Part shown: piece after piece, positions 1 to 10,074 of the stretch
How positions within the stretch are numbered: the stretch's first letter is position 1
Layout: every line of letters begins with the position of its first letter
Assembly (NCBI GenBank): GCA_910592005.1
Contig: CAJVPP010001400.1
Span: 1 to 20,232, forward strand
Reading direction: 5' to 3'
Origin: Funneliformis mosseae
Taxonomy: Eukaryota > Glomeromycota > Glomeromycetes > Glomerales > Glomeraceae
Length of the DNA stretch: 20,232 bases
Position numbers and translations under genes: made by a program
The notes under the pieces: generated by a model
Told to the model about the DNA's origin: nothing
The model's database searches: none
The model's input: the letters and a program-made list of their open reading frames with translations, nothing else

Positions 1-51
1 TTTAGTTAGTACCTGAAGACGTACAGACACCAGCACATTCCTATATCAAGG

Positions 52-152
52 CAGTGTTATAATGAGCCGTTGATGGGACATTTGGAACATAGTGTGGGAC
101 AAGTTGGGACAGCAAATCTCTGGAACATCAAAAATGTACATCACTGTCCCAA
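52..152. repeat. Small inverted/direct repeat cluster (GGGACA), possible MITE remnant
   Basis: The motif GGGACA occurs three times in direct orientation between about 74 and 111, and once inverted. The 9-bp sequence TTGGGACAG (104-112) is perfectly inverted as CTGTCCCAA (144-152), which could form a stem with a 31-nt loop. The block also starts with CAGTG (52-56) and has CACTG at 142-146; such ends are typical of Tc1/mariner-type termini. Beyond those five bases the two ends match poorly and no clear TA duplication is seen. Calling it a MITE is therefore only a guess. Confidence 0.3.
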
Positions 153-342
153 GGTTTGTATACCCTCGAAAAGATTGTATTAAAGGCACGGCAGCGGCAT
201 TGGAATGAGAAAATAGTAGTGTCAAAATTTATTAATATGAATTTAAGGAGTGCGCGTGATCGATTTCCATGATTTTACCAGTAAAGTATGCAAGTAAACG
301 AAATAAACTGAAAAATATATATTTTCCTTAAATACATTGAAA

Positions 343-423
343 ATGCATAGATTATTCGTAACGAGATTCTCAACTAAACAAATTCTTGGAGGTTATCCTA
401 ATAAAGTTGAAATTCCTCTATAG
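343..423 (+). CDS. Small ORF with mitochondrial-leader-like start (doubtful)
   Basis: This is a 26-codon ORF from ATG to TAG, encoding a peptide that begins MHRLFVTRFSTKQILGGYP. The arginine-rich, acid-poor start and the RFST segment resemble fungal mitochondrial presequences, in which such segments often precede the cleavage site. A GT at 392-393 followed by TTTCTAG (about 438-444) could be a short intron. Joining across it gives only another very short peptide. It may be a surviving first exon of a lost gene or chance. No function is assigned. Confidence 0.2.
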   Translation: MHRLFVTRFSTKQILGGYPNKVEIPL

Positions 424-534
424 CTAATTCAGAACCATTTCTAGAACCTTGGAAAATTTTCAATATGCTTCCTTGAAGGATGACATTATTGATAAATTAA
501 AAATTATTTCTCAATAATGTTTATTAAATAATAT

Positions 535-1265
535 TTAAGATGACATAAAGACAGCAAGTTCATATTGTAGTTGAGAAGAAATTTTGTTTTTACGAGGATG
601 ATACATTAAACCAGATACTAGATCGAAATGATCCATATCCGTCGGCATTCTCAATCTCAGATCCTTTATGCATAATTGATTTAACACATAATTAAACCTT
701 AAGGTAGATTCTAAGGGAACTGAAGTATCTTTAATACCATGAATAAATAATATTTTGGGAGGCATCAAACTTTTTAATTTATCAAGATTTATATCACTAC
801 TTTTCAAAGCATTTTCAAGAAGTATTGTAGGAGAATTCAAAGCAAAGTTCTCTTCTGTATCTCCCATTACTCGAGCCATTGCAGAAAGTTCCTCTAAACC
901 ACGCTTAGCCTCCCACAAGAAATGTCTTGATATGTCATATACACCAGCTAAACTATTAGGAAGAATAATAATTAATCATTTTAATTGATCAATTTAAAAA
1001 TATTTTCGTTACATAATAATTATATGACTTACAGTATTAAACCATTAATTTTTGGTAATTCTAATTCTGGATCAATATCCACTAGTTTTGAATTGACCCG
1101 ACCTTCTATAGTCTCGGATTTAATTATCGCATCTCGAATTGTAACGAGAGCAGCTAAATGGGCACCTGCGGAATGTCCCATGATATGGATCTTGTCGGGA
1201 TCGCCACCGTATTTACTATAGAGCATATAATCATGTAATTTAATAATAATCATAAAGCATATATC

Positions 1266-1298
<33 letters not shown>

Positions 1299-2367
1299 AA
1301 ACTTACTTGATATATTTACTTGTCCAAATTAAAGACAATTTTACATCGGAAATCATCGAATCAATCTTTCCCTAAAAAAAAATTAATTGTATTTTAAATA
1401 ATTGTAAAGAAATAATCATAGCAATACATTTAGAGCGTCACATACGTTTGGATACAAAGTATAATTAGGAACAACTACTACATAACCCAACCTTCTTAGC
1501 CGGAGGGCTAAAAGAATGTACAAGAGTTTATCCCCTGTTTAAAAGATTTTAATGTTAATTTCTCAACAAAATACCTGGAATAAACATATGCTAAGGAAAT
1601 CTTTTAATACCACTACTCCAACCTCCACCATAAAGAAACACGATCACTGGATGTGTAGCTTCAATATAAAGTTGTTGTTGTAATTTTGCGGTATCCGGAA
1701 TGTAAAGGTCGAGACGATTTGTATTCAAATGGCTTCCATAATAAACATTTTCTCTTTAATCAAAAAAAATAAATTTGTTAATATACCGCTTGCTTTCAAA
1801 TAATAATAATAATATTATAGTTTACTTTATAATTTGTCGACGCTTTCTCTTTAATACAAAAAATCTTTGATACCCATATTCTGCTAATAATGGCAAACAT
1901 GTGATGACAGACCATAACGCTTGAAATAAAGCATAATTAACTTTTATTATGCGCATGGGATTAAAAGGAACTTTAAATTTCCGATCTGTTTGGGCTATAA
2001 TTTTTTTTATATTCACAGACGATAAAACGATTAAAAAAAGAGAGAAAAAGAGAAAATTAATTAATCAAGATTTAATAAAGTTCAATCATAATTACCAAGG
2101 CTTAAATATGCCAACCATACAATACAATAAGCACTGACTAAAATTTGAATTTATAATTATTAGTTAATTGATATTTTTTCAAAAAGGTAGAGTGAGGCTT
2201 TCGAACTTACCAATGGCACACCCAATCACGATCGGGGAAAAAACCCACCCAAAGAAAGCAAAAGGAGGAATTAACATTAGCGGTAAGAAGCTTAAACCAA
2301 ATAGACACGAACAAACAAGTACGATTATAAGTACGTATAGCATTATATAGTTTCGTAATTCTGACAT
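535..2367 (-). CDS. Membrane-associated alpha/beta hydrolase (ICME / CE10-like esterase)
   Basis: Eight exons: 2211-2367, 2096-2137, 1826-1994, 1611-1753, 1446-1534, 1307-1371, 1033-1215, 535-952; all phases agree and give 421 aa. Residues 1-66 hold two strongly hydrophobic segments (about 9-30 and 38-66), so the enzyme is probably anchored in a membrane. The hydrolase domain follows. It has an oxyanion-hole motif YGGGW (164-168), a nucleophile elbow GHSAG (235-239, Ser237), and a likely acid and base at Asp358 (IKDTSVP) and His391 (MDHFD). The GGGW...GDKLLY...VVVVPNY...GHSAGAH order is that of the hormone-sensitive-lipase/isoprenylcysteine methylesterase group. The exact substrate cannot be read from sequence. 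A long A tract (about 1267-1292) lies in intron 6. In intron 4 the donor is GTATTA at 1610; reading further into that intron would meet a stop. It is divergent from the DUF4604 gene. Confidence 0.85.
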
Positions 2368-2639
2368 TCCTAGCTTCTTGTAGTAAAAAATGTTTTCAAG
2401 GGGTGGGTGAATTGCTATAAGTTTAAACCTAATAAAGTAGGAAAGCCGATATGTTTAATATCTATCAGATATGAAAGTAGACTTTTTATTTTACAAAAAA
2501 AAAAACAATTTGCTTCTAATCGTCCATCATTTTGTATATTTGTTACTTTAAAAGATCAAAAAAGGGCTGCAGAATTATAGCTGATCCAAATTTTGTTTAT
2601 ATACTAATTTTTTTTTTTTTGGTGATTTAGGAAATTATT
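2368..2639. promoter_or_regulatory. Shared divergent promoter region (272 bp)
   Basis: The start codons of the minus-strand hydrolase (2367) and the plus-strand DUF4604 gene (2640) lie 272 bp apart head to head, so both promoters must sit here or overlap the genes. The region is AT-rich with short A and T tracts (about 2495-2506 and 2609-2620). No specific factor site could be named. The role is inferred from geometry only. Confidence 0.45.
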
Positions 2640-3426
2640 ATGCCTCCAAAACAGACACCGTATCAATTCAAAAAAGGCCTTACTTATGTTAAACCGGTAA
2701 GTACATTTAATAATTGAATTGATGAAAAATTAACCGATATTGAATTTTTAAATTTTATGTTTTAGCTTCCAAGTTTCTTGCAAGAGTTAACCGGACAGAC
2801 AAATAATTATGATGATGATGATGATGAAAGACCTCAAATTGCAAATGAAGATATAAATAATGAAGAACCTTCAGACGATGAGCTTAATGCGAAACGGGAA
2901 GAAGAAAGACCTCAAATTGTAGTATTAAAAGAAGGAAAACACATGAGCGAACAAGAAGTCAAAGTGTATCTGGACTCTAAGGCGAAATCTAAAGAAAAGG
3001 GTATATATATTTTTGTAACGAAAAATCTTTTTTTTTTTTTTTTTTCATATAGACGGCAATAATAAATCATTATTTAATGTTTTGATTAAAGAATCTTCGG
3101 AGGAGGATGATAAGGAAAGTGATGTAGATGATACTCCTATTATAGATGAGAAAACGGGGAAACTCCTTTTTCGCAAACCAAAAACAAAAAAAGCGTCTAA
3201 AAAAAGTAAATCAGAAACGATCGTTGGATCTCATTCAAAGGCAAAAAATGAATCGAATATGTCTATAAAATCAATTAATGAAGCCATTGATGTGATGAAA
3301 CGAAAGCGAGGTGATAGCAAGGATGATACTGAAAAAGATACTAATTCAGAAAAGAAGGCTAAAACAACAAAAAAGAAATCGCGAAAAGCAAAAGTCCATT
3401 TGAGTTTTAACAATGATGAAATATGA
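2640..3426 (+). CDS. DUF4604 / KIAA1143-family acidic protein
   Basis: Three exons, 2640-2696, 2766-3000 and 3053-3426, give 221 aa. The family signature is visible in order: a basic start with LTYVKP followed by LPSFLQEL (about 14-27), an Asp run (35-39), the core ERPQIVVLKEGKHMSEQEV (66-84), KTGKLLFRKP (131-140), and a final LSFNNDEI (214-221). This pattern matches animal KIAA1143 and fungal DUF4604 proteins, which end in a similar LSF-D/N-E motif. The rest is low-complexity and charged, with Lys/Ser-rich stretches (about 141-213) and several KKKSRK-like clusters that could act as nuclear localisation signals. The molecular role of the family is poorly known. The second intron holds a long T tract before its acceptor. 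It is 82 bp upstream of the Maf-like gene on the same strand. Confidence 0.85.
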
Positions 3427-3508
3427 ATAATAACATACCCACCAATAAAAGCTCATCATTGTAGATCATAAATAAAACAAAATCATATTAATTTTGATAT
3501 ATTAAAAA

Positions 3509-4411
3509 ATGCCTTTTTCTTTTGTACATTACCTTCAAAATAAACGCATTATACTCGCTTCTGGTTCCCAACGTCGACAAGAAATTTTATCAAAGTTGGT
3601 ATGGAAAATTTTTATAATGTAATAAAATCTCAAGAAATAAAACATTTTTTTTTTTTTAATAAATTAATTTTAAATTAAGGGGTTGAGTTTCGATGTGGTG
3701 CCAAGTAAATTTCCTGAAAATTTGGATAAATCAAAATATACACCTTTTGAATATGTAATCGACAATGCCATCGAGAAGGGTTTAGAAGTTTATGGACGAT
3801 TAGTGGTTCGTATATATAGTTCTTAATAGTATATATATATATATTTATTTATTTTATTTAAAATGTAAAATGTAATAATTATAAAAAGCAAGAAGATCAA
3901 GAGGTTGACATCGTGATTGCAGCTGATACGGTTGTTTCCATAGATGGTAATATTTTGGAAAAGCCAAAAGACACCGAAGATGCATTGCGAATTTTAAAGA
4001 AACTTAATGGGAGATCACACCAAGTTTACACGGGAATTGCTTTAATATATCCTTTATCAGAACCTGTTCATCCAGGTTATAATATTATTTCCTTTGTAGA
4101 AGAAACCGAAGTCATATTCAGAGAATGCAGTGAAGAAGATTTTAAGGTTTATATAAAAACCGGTGAACCGATGGATAAAGCGGGTGCTTATGGTTATCAA
4201 GGACTTGGTTCATTCTTTGTTGAAAAGATTAACGGGTATAAATTTTATATAATTCTTTATATTATTTGTAAATCTATAAATCTATATATACTCTATATAT
4301 TCTATATTAAAGTACTTGTTTGCTTATGATAGGTGTTATTATAATGTAGTTGGACTTCCATCCAAAGTCTTTAAAGAATTAGAGAAATTAGTAAAGGATG
4401 AAGAAATTTGA
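3509..4411 (+). CDS. Maf/ASMTL-like nucleotide pyrophosphatase
   Basis: Four exons, 3509-3598, 3680-3805, 3889-4235 and 4333-4411, give 213 aa, the usual size for a stand-alone Maf domain. Diagnostic motifs are all present: LASGSQRRQEIL near the start (16-27; substrate-binding loop), AADTVV (83-88, with the catalytic-region Asp85), EKPKDTEDALRIL (96-108), SHQVYTG (115-121), and GEPMDKAGAYGYQG (164-177), followed by GCYYNVVGLP. Proteins of this family hydrolyse non-canonical or modified nucleoside triphosphates (dTTP/UTP-type activity in the YhdE/ASMTL branch) to monophosphates, acting in nucleotide-pool cleaning. The methyltransferase-like half of animal ASMTL is absent. The stop codon is only 5 bp from the stop of the convergent TPR gene, so the transcripts must overlap if either has an ordinary 3' UTR. 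Confidence 0.93.
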
Positions 4412-4416
4412 TAAAT

Positions 4417-5608
4417 TTACCAAAGATCTTCAAAATAAATATTAAATGACCAATAAACAATATCCTTAATTTGCTCGAAATACAAAAAAAGAATTGAAAT
4501 GATAACAACTGCAATTGAAGATATTATAATTGATTTTAAACTAGGGAAAGTTTTTGATGAATCAATAGAATTATTTGTCGCGTTTTTAATTTGTTTGCGT
4601 GACAAATCAATTTTTTTTGATAAATCAGCTTCCTTCGCACCATAATGTTTCGCCAATTGAAGTGCGGCAAATGCATCACCATATTTCTTTTGTTCAAGCA
4701 ATATACTTCCTATTTTATGGATTAAAAAAAAAAAAAAAGATTTAATTTCATATGTCATAATGAAGAAATAAATAAAGATTGTTCCTTGCCTTTACGGTAA
4801 TACCCTTTCGGCCATTTAGCGTTTATTCTGATACATTCTTCTGCATGAATTAAAGCATCATTTAATTCATTAAGTTTTAACAACACTTGAGCTTTATTTG
4901 AATGAACCAAGATATCATTAGGATCAAGTTCTAATGCTTTCGAGTAAATTTCTGAGCTTTCCTTGTACTTTTTTAGTTTATATAATTCATTCCCTTGTAA
5001 TCTTAGCTTTTCCGATCTTTCATTATCCTTTTCAATGTCTTCATCTTCTTCATCGATTATCCCTTGAATGGCTTGGGGTTTTATTGTTTTTTTTTCTATT
5101 TCCAATCGTTTTTTTAATAATTTTTCTGCTTCTTCGATTTGTCCTAATTCTTTATAACATTTTGCTAACCTTACATATGCTACAGAATGTAATGTTGAAT
5201 TTCCTGGTGCTAATTCTTCATCTATAGGCATATTCGGAAAACTTAAAAGTTTTTCGGCTTTTATAATAAAAATTTATTTATTAAAAAAAAATAATTAAAT
5301 GTCGAAACGACAACAATTAATAGTAATAATAATAATAAGGTACCATCTTTTTTTGCTATTTCATATTTTTTAAGCTGGATTAAACTAAAGAAAAAAAAAA
5401 AAAAAAAAAAATTAATCATTAGACCATTCGGGCATTTAAATACCGCTCTCATGTACACATACCAAGTACATCTACTTAATAGTGGTAAAGGTGCATCAGG
5501 TATTTTTACCACAAGGTAATCGAAAATTTTTACAGCTTCATCTAGTTTATTACTCGCTATCAATTGCGAAGCTTTTTGTACAAGTTCTCGTCCACCAAGA
5601 CGTTCCAT
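4417..5608 (-). CDS. Tail-anchored TPR protein with carboxylate-clamp signature
   Basis: Four exons, 5463-5608, 5344-5384, 4790-5257 and 4417-4709, give 315 aa. An N-terminal helical-repeat part (about 6-62 and 80-118) is followed by an acidic linker (131-145) and a canonical TPR block (about 144-245) with GNELYKLKKY, SNKAQVLLKL and KWPKGYYRKG. Aligned with Hop-type TPRs, the clamp positions are Arg148, Asn152, Asn183, Lys213 and Arg217. This is the set that grips the EEVD tail of Hsp70/Hsp90, with Arg for the usual first Lys. A single hydrophobic segment at about 278-296 lies near the C-terminus, followed by 19 residues, suggesting a tail anchor. It is probably a membrane-bound chaperone adaptor; the organelle is unknown. 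The third intron (4710-4789) begins with GC instead of GT. Confidence 0.85.
4710..4789 (-). other. GC-AG intron in the TPR gene
   Basis: On the minus strand the exon ends ...CGTAAAG and the intron starts GCAAGG and ends AATAG. Using this GC donor gives YYRKGSILLEQKKY, the exact TPR helix pattern with the clamp Lys/Arg pair followed by the usual K-G-x-x-L. The only nearby GT donor (C|GTAAAG) would delete the conserved Lys-Gly. The donor AAAG|GCAAGG matches the strong consensus typical of GC-AG introns. Confidence 0.8.
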
Positions 5609-7101
5609 TTTAAAATTTGCGAGAAAATGGTTCAGTAATTTATTGAATTTATTCGAAGTATCGCAATAAATGTCGTTCTACCCCACCGCGTGATCAACGA
5701 ATGAAAATTTGTATTACATAAATCCAATGACGCGAAAAAAAATTAAAATATTGTCACAGGATTTTTTCGATCATATGGTAAAATTCTTATTAAGTTGAAA
5801 TCTTGATACCTTTAATTCTTTGATAAACACATCAGTTTGTTCTTTATTACCCTTCAATATATATCACGCATAATTTTCATTTTAACTCACTGATTGTCTA
5901 GCTGTCGTTTTTCCATTGTCTTTCTCAACTTTTGGTCATTTTAGGTTAACCAATTCGCGATATTATGATTAAAGAAAATACTTACAATATGCCTTATAAT
6001 AAATCTAGAAATAATTCTTATCTTGAACTCGCAAATATACTGTATACTATGATATTGTCGTAATCGTAAAAAGAAACTATATTATTTAAATTCAAAGTTC
6101 ATTGAGAGCATAATAAATCTCATGCATATTGCCAAAACGTTGATTGTATTCTAATTCTCAAAATCAGATTTCAGTTATTCAAAAAACTTTTTCTTTTTAA
6201 AAAAAAAACCATACTATACAGGTACAAGTATGGATGAAAAAAACCATACATACCTTACATACATTAAAAAACGAACCATACAATACATACATTCTATACA
6301 GGTTTGTGTAATACCCGAACGGAGCTATGGTAGAGAATTCTAACATTCTAACTGTTTAGCGTTGGTACATTCAAGTAAATCTGAGAATATTGCCCCTGGA
6401 GGTACTATATTAGGAGAATAGAATTAAAAGGGGTAGTCGTCGATCATCTTTTATGGTGTGTATGTATAGTATGATTAATATGTATATATTGATATGATTT
6501 TCATAACAAATAATTCATATTGTATGGTTTCTAATTAATACTATCCATGTATGGAAACAAACCATACTATATATACTTTATACAGGTTCTTTTTTTATCA
6601 ATTGAATTTTAATTAACAATAAACCTTACATTTTTTTTTTATTTTATAAAAAAAAAAGATTTCTTGATTGAAATATAAAAATAAAGTTATATAGTATAAA
6701 ATTGTATTATTTATTATAATTGATTATAATGATTTTTTAATTGATAAATCTGATATGATGTAATATTATTTAAATTATTTAAGATATAAAATTCTGAAAA
6801 GTATTGGTCAATGATTATTTCGTACGTAGCTACACACGTCACATTAAAATATTGTAATGGTTAAAGATAATAAATCATCAACCACGAAAAACGTTAAATT
6901 TTATAAATTTTATTTATCCAATAAAAACGTGATATCGATAATCATTGCATGACTTTTGGTGGTAATAAATATATTACTGCATATGTCTAGTATAAGGCTT
7001 CACTGTCGATCTTGTCTTATGAACTTTTGTTGACCCGCTTATTATATGTGCCGTCATATTTCATATTTCTTACCATTATTAAAAACATTCCCCAAACAAA
7101 T

Positions 7102-7132
<31 letters not shown>

Positions 7133-7165
7133 TTTTTTTTTTTTACCTCTTTCCTTAACTTACCT
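5609..7165. other. Long AT-rich intergenic region between divergent genes
   Basis: This 1.56 kb lies between the start codons of the minus-strand TPR gene and the plus-strand vezatin/Inp2-like gene, so it should contain both promoters. No coding family was recognised; the few ORFs are under about 35 codons. It contains a repeat cluster at 6209-6587 (listed separately) and, just before the downstream gene, a poly(T)-poly(A)-poly(T) stretch at about 7100-7144 that could fold or exclude nucleosomes. No tRNA-like cloverleaf was found. Confidence 0.6.
6209..6587. repeat. CCATAC / ATACAGGT repeat cluster
   Basis: The motif CCATACTATACAGGT occurs at 6209-6223. A stretched version (CCATACTATATATACTTTATACAGGT) lies at 6562-6587, and a third TATACAGGT ends at about 6303. 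ACCATAC recurs at about 6243 and 6275. Inverted copies GTATGG occur at about 6228, 6522 and 6549; GTATGGTTT (6522-6530) and AAACCATAC (6559-6567) form a perfect 9-bp inverted repeat. The mixture of direct and inverted copies over 380 bp could be a decayed non-autonomous element or a cluster of protein-binding sites. Confidence 0.4.
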
Positions 7166-9621
7166 ATGGCCGAAAGTATAATCTATGAAGATACTCCTTT
7201 TGCCGATTATCTTGCCGGTATGAAAAGTTCTTTATTATCAGTAACTATCTTAGATCTTTCTAATGAATAGCTTTATTATAGAAATCGGTAGCAAAGAAGA
7301 GTTAGAAAAACAACCCGAGTTGTTTGAACTTGAAAGGCAGTTTTCACAGCACAGCGAGGTTCAAATGACGTTTTTCACGGAGCTTACATATAATATTATC
7401 GAGTATTTCAAGGTATATTTTTCATGATTTCTAAATCTTTTATATATCAATATGAATATTTTCTTAAAATCAAATCTTTCTTACATATGTAGGAAGCATT
7501 CTCAACGGCTCTTCCGATACAAGAAGAAAACCAGTTCGAAGAGCGCTTTAAATATTTATTATGCACATCACACCTTTTAAACGATACATTGTCAATTTAC
7601 TTTTATGACAGCAAAAAACCCAGCATAGTAGAACTTAGAGAAGCTGGTTTATATGCCGGTGGACTTTCGCGAAGGAATTTTGAAGTTCTTTTCAGTGCAG
7701 TGATTGGATTAACGATTGTATTCTTGACATGGTTAATTCATGATGTAGAAGCCAAAGATCTAAAAACAACAATGATTCGTTTACCTGCTGCGTTCCTATT
7801 GGCTATGTTTGCTTCCTTTTTCTTATATCGTCGTATGGTAACTATGATTGATTAAATTTTTTTTTTTTTTAACAAAACATAATCATCATATTTAATTGTT
7901 ATTATTATTTTTATTTTTTATTTCTTAATTGAAATTTAGCGACGAAAAGCTGTCAAGACATTATATAACTCCGCATTACATTACATGGAAGCACTCGTGT
8001 ACAATTGTCAAGCTCTCGATTTAAAAATGAATAAAGCGTTGATTATGATTCAAGAGATCGAGCTAGTGTCTCGTGGTTATAGATTGTATCCTTTTTTATG
8101 ATATTAGTTGATTAAATGATATGTTGGTATATATTATATTATTTTCTTAACCTTAACTTTGCTGATATGTCAGATCAATGCCATTGTCTCCGATATCTCG
8201 TATAGAACAAAATTCTAAGAATCGACGTTGTCTTGCGCTTCGGGAGACTGTATATAATATTCTTCAAGAAGCTTTTTTAACTTATCGTAACGCTATAGTA
8301 GTTATGCAGCCAGAAATTTCAAAACATAATTTGAATATTATGTATAACATGTATAATATCATTCCAAGTAATGAGGATGATGAGTGGATTATGGAAGAAG
8401 AAAATGATATGCATTCTTTGGAAATTTTGAAATTGTGTTTTCAGAAAATGCATGCAAAACGTAGGGAGTGTCTGTGTCATTTCCTTGCGTTAGATGTAAT
8501 GACACCGGGAAGAGATTCACATCGTAGAGATTATGAAAGTCATTGGGCGGCAGTTAATAATCACTTAAATAATTTGAGCATAGTCACCGGACTTTTCTTG
8601 GAAAGAGTTATTGTTGCTTCTGCTAGTGAATTATGTATGTATATTAAAAAAAAGATTAATTTGTTAATTTGAATACTTTTGTTGATCAATTAAAACGCTT
8701 TATGGTTTTCTAGATTCCATTCCGTCACCTAAACAAGATTTTATGTCCCAACCATCTCCCGCAATTATCACTAATAAATCTCTCAAGTCTTATCTTCATC
8801 GCCTTGCATGTGTAGAGCAACATATTCGTGGCGTTCAAGCCAAATTATACATTTGTAATGAAGATGCTCGTAAATTTTATGAAGCAAAAGGTGAATATCA
8901 ATATATATATATACATATATATTATCGTAAACGGATAACCTAATTTATATTGTATATATAGACACGACCGTTGAAAATGAAAAGGAACGTCTATTAAATC
9001 AATACGAATCCATAAGTAATGATTTTAAGTTTATGTTTCAAGAATGGGAAGAAGGAAAGAAAGTGTTGAAGGAGATGATGGATCCAACACCGACAGACTC
9101 TGATTCTCTTGGGTCACGACAGTCTCTAATTGAAGATCTTGAACCCCCAAGAGATTCGAGTGAAGATGTAGGAAATAAGTCTGAAACGCCTCTCATTGAT
9201 TGGACACAGGCCGATGAACCATTGGACGTACCAGCACAAGTATTTGAAGCAGAGGCTGAACCAGAAGTCATAATAAAGGTAAGGAATAAATAAATAACTA
9301 TAGTATTTCTTTCATCTATTCATTAATACTTTGCTTATTTCTTTTAGAGATTAACGAGAGAAGAAAGGATCGCAATTCAAAAAACCAAGAGATTACAAGA
9401 GGTACGAGTTAAATATATTTAATTATTCTTATTTGTAATTACTCTAATTAATTCTATATTAGTCAAAGGTAAGATCCGCACGTCAGGACACCGAACGTAT
9501 GGTACATGAGTTGAAAGATGTATTAGTACGGCGGAAGCCTAGGAATTATCAAAGTGAAACGCTAAACACTTTAGAAGATTCCGAACGGATACAGTTGCAC
9601 GGTTCCCGTGTTGTTATGTAA
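7166..9621 (+). CDS. Vezatin/Inp2-type myosin-binding membrane protein
   Basis: Nine exons, 7166-7217, 7282-7412, 7493-7837, 7940-8085, 8174-8634, 8714-8890, 8962-9278, 9348-9401 and 9463-9621, give 613 aa. Two hydrophobic segments (about 126-143 and 158-173) are separated by a short loop and followed at once by the core of the fungal myosin-binding (vezatin) domain: RRKAVKTLYNSALHYMEAL, then NCQALDLKMNKALIMIQEIE and LVSRGYRLSMPLSPISRIE (177 to about 236), then RRCLALRETVYNIL. Members include vezatin in animals and yeast Inp2, the peroxisomal receptor for class V myosin. The long helical middle is followed by an acidic, Ser/Pro-rich segment and a basic C-terminal coiled-coil-like tail (LTREERIAIQKTKRLQ onward). 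The likely role is linking an organelle membrane to actin-based transport; peroxisomes are a guess from yeast. The start is the first ATG with an open first exon. Confidence 0.8.
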
Positions 9622-9932
9622 CAAGCTAGAATGTTTTACACTCTATTTTTAATTTATCAAAACATGTTTTGTAAATCTTTACAACTCAAAATTAGTATCA
9701 TCTCATAGACATTTAATTTTGAACAGTATATTATTTCTACTCATAATTGTTGATTATTATAATTCACCCAGAAAACATCACTTAATTTTAATCCATCCAT
9801 TTCATTGTATAATATATTATATGTAATGTAAACATGAGATTTTTTTTTTTTTTTTTTTTTTTTTTTGCAATACAAAATTAATATTAATACTTAACTGTGA
9901 AATGACATATGGTATAAGAATTTATTAACCAC

Positions 9933-9965
<33 letters not shown>

Positions 9966-10074
9966 CAGCAACCCAAAAAAAAAAAGTTGTTTGTACTAGG
10001 TTTAATTAGACAAAGATAAAGAAATAATTCTTTTTACTTAAAATAATAAAAATCACAAAATCTTTAAAAATGAT
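9622..10074. other. Convergent 3' intergenic region with homopolymer tracts
   Basis: This lies between the stop codons of the vezatin-like gene (+) and the cyclo-ligase gene (-). It contains a T tract of 27 (9840-9866) and an A tract of 29 (9933-9961), facing each other across about 66 bp; they could pair as an imperfect hairpin. AATAAA-like sequences suggest 3' processing from both sides. No gene is seen. Confidence 0.6.

Larger units (their letters stand above)
1..534. other. Intergenic region left of the hydrolase gene
   Basis: No gene is supported here. The left 150 bp carries a GGGACA-type repeat cluster (listed separately), and a 26-codon ORF lies at 343-423 on the plus strand (listed separately). 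The rest is AT-rich sequence with no recognisable domain in any frame. The stretch just right of 423 probably includes the 3' untranslated region of the minus-strand hydrolase gene, whose stop codon is at 535-537. Confidence 0.6.

Noticed and set aside
755..988. Plus-strand ORF of 77 codons over the hydrolase gene
   Set aside because: It is the antisense shadow of the last hydrolase exon, whose minus-strand frame has catalytic Asp and His motifs.
1590..1610. Apparent frameshift/stop after GGGWSSG in the hydrolase
   Set aside because: It disappears when the donor at 1610 (GTATTA) is used; the joined reading GGGWSSGDKLLY fits the family.
3913..4329. Start of the Maf-like protein at an internal ATG near 3913, ending at 4329
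   Set aside because: It lacks the N-terminal LASGSQRR motif and runs into an intron; the four-exon model restores both ends.
4934..5227. Plus-strand 97-codon ORF rich in Leu/Phe/Ile
   Set aside because: It is antisense to TPR coding sequence; hydrophobic composition is expected on the strand opposite Lys/Glu-rich codons.
5609..7165. Possible tRNA or snoRNA in the long intergenic region
   Set aside because: No cloverleaf with a GTTC-type T loop and no paired C/D or H/ACA boxes could be found by eye.
8178..8672. Separate 164-codon gene
   Set aside because: It is exon 5 of the vezatin/Inp2-like gene with intron read-through; exon phases on both sides fit.
9038..9271. Minus-strand Ser/Gly-rich ORF
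   Set aside because: It is the shadow of vezatin-like exon 7 and has no family features.
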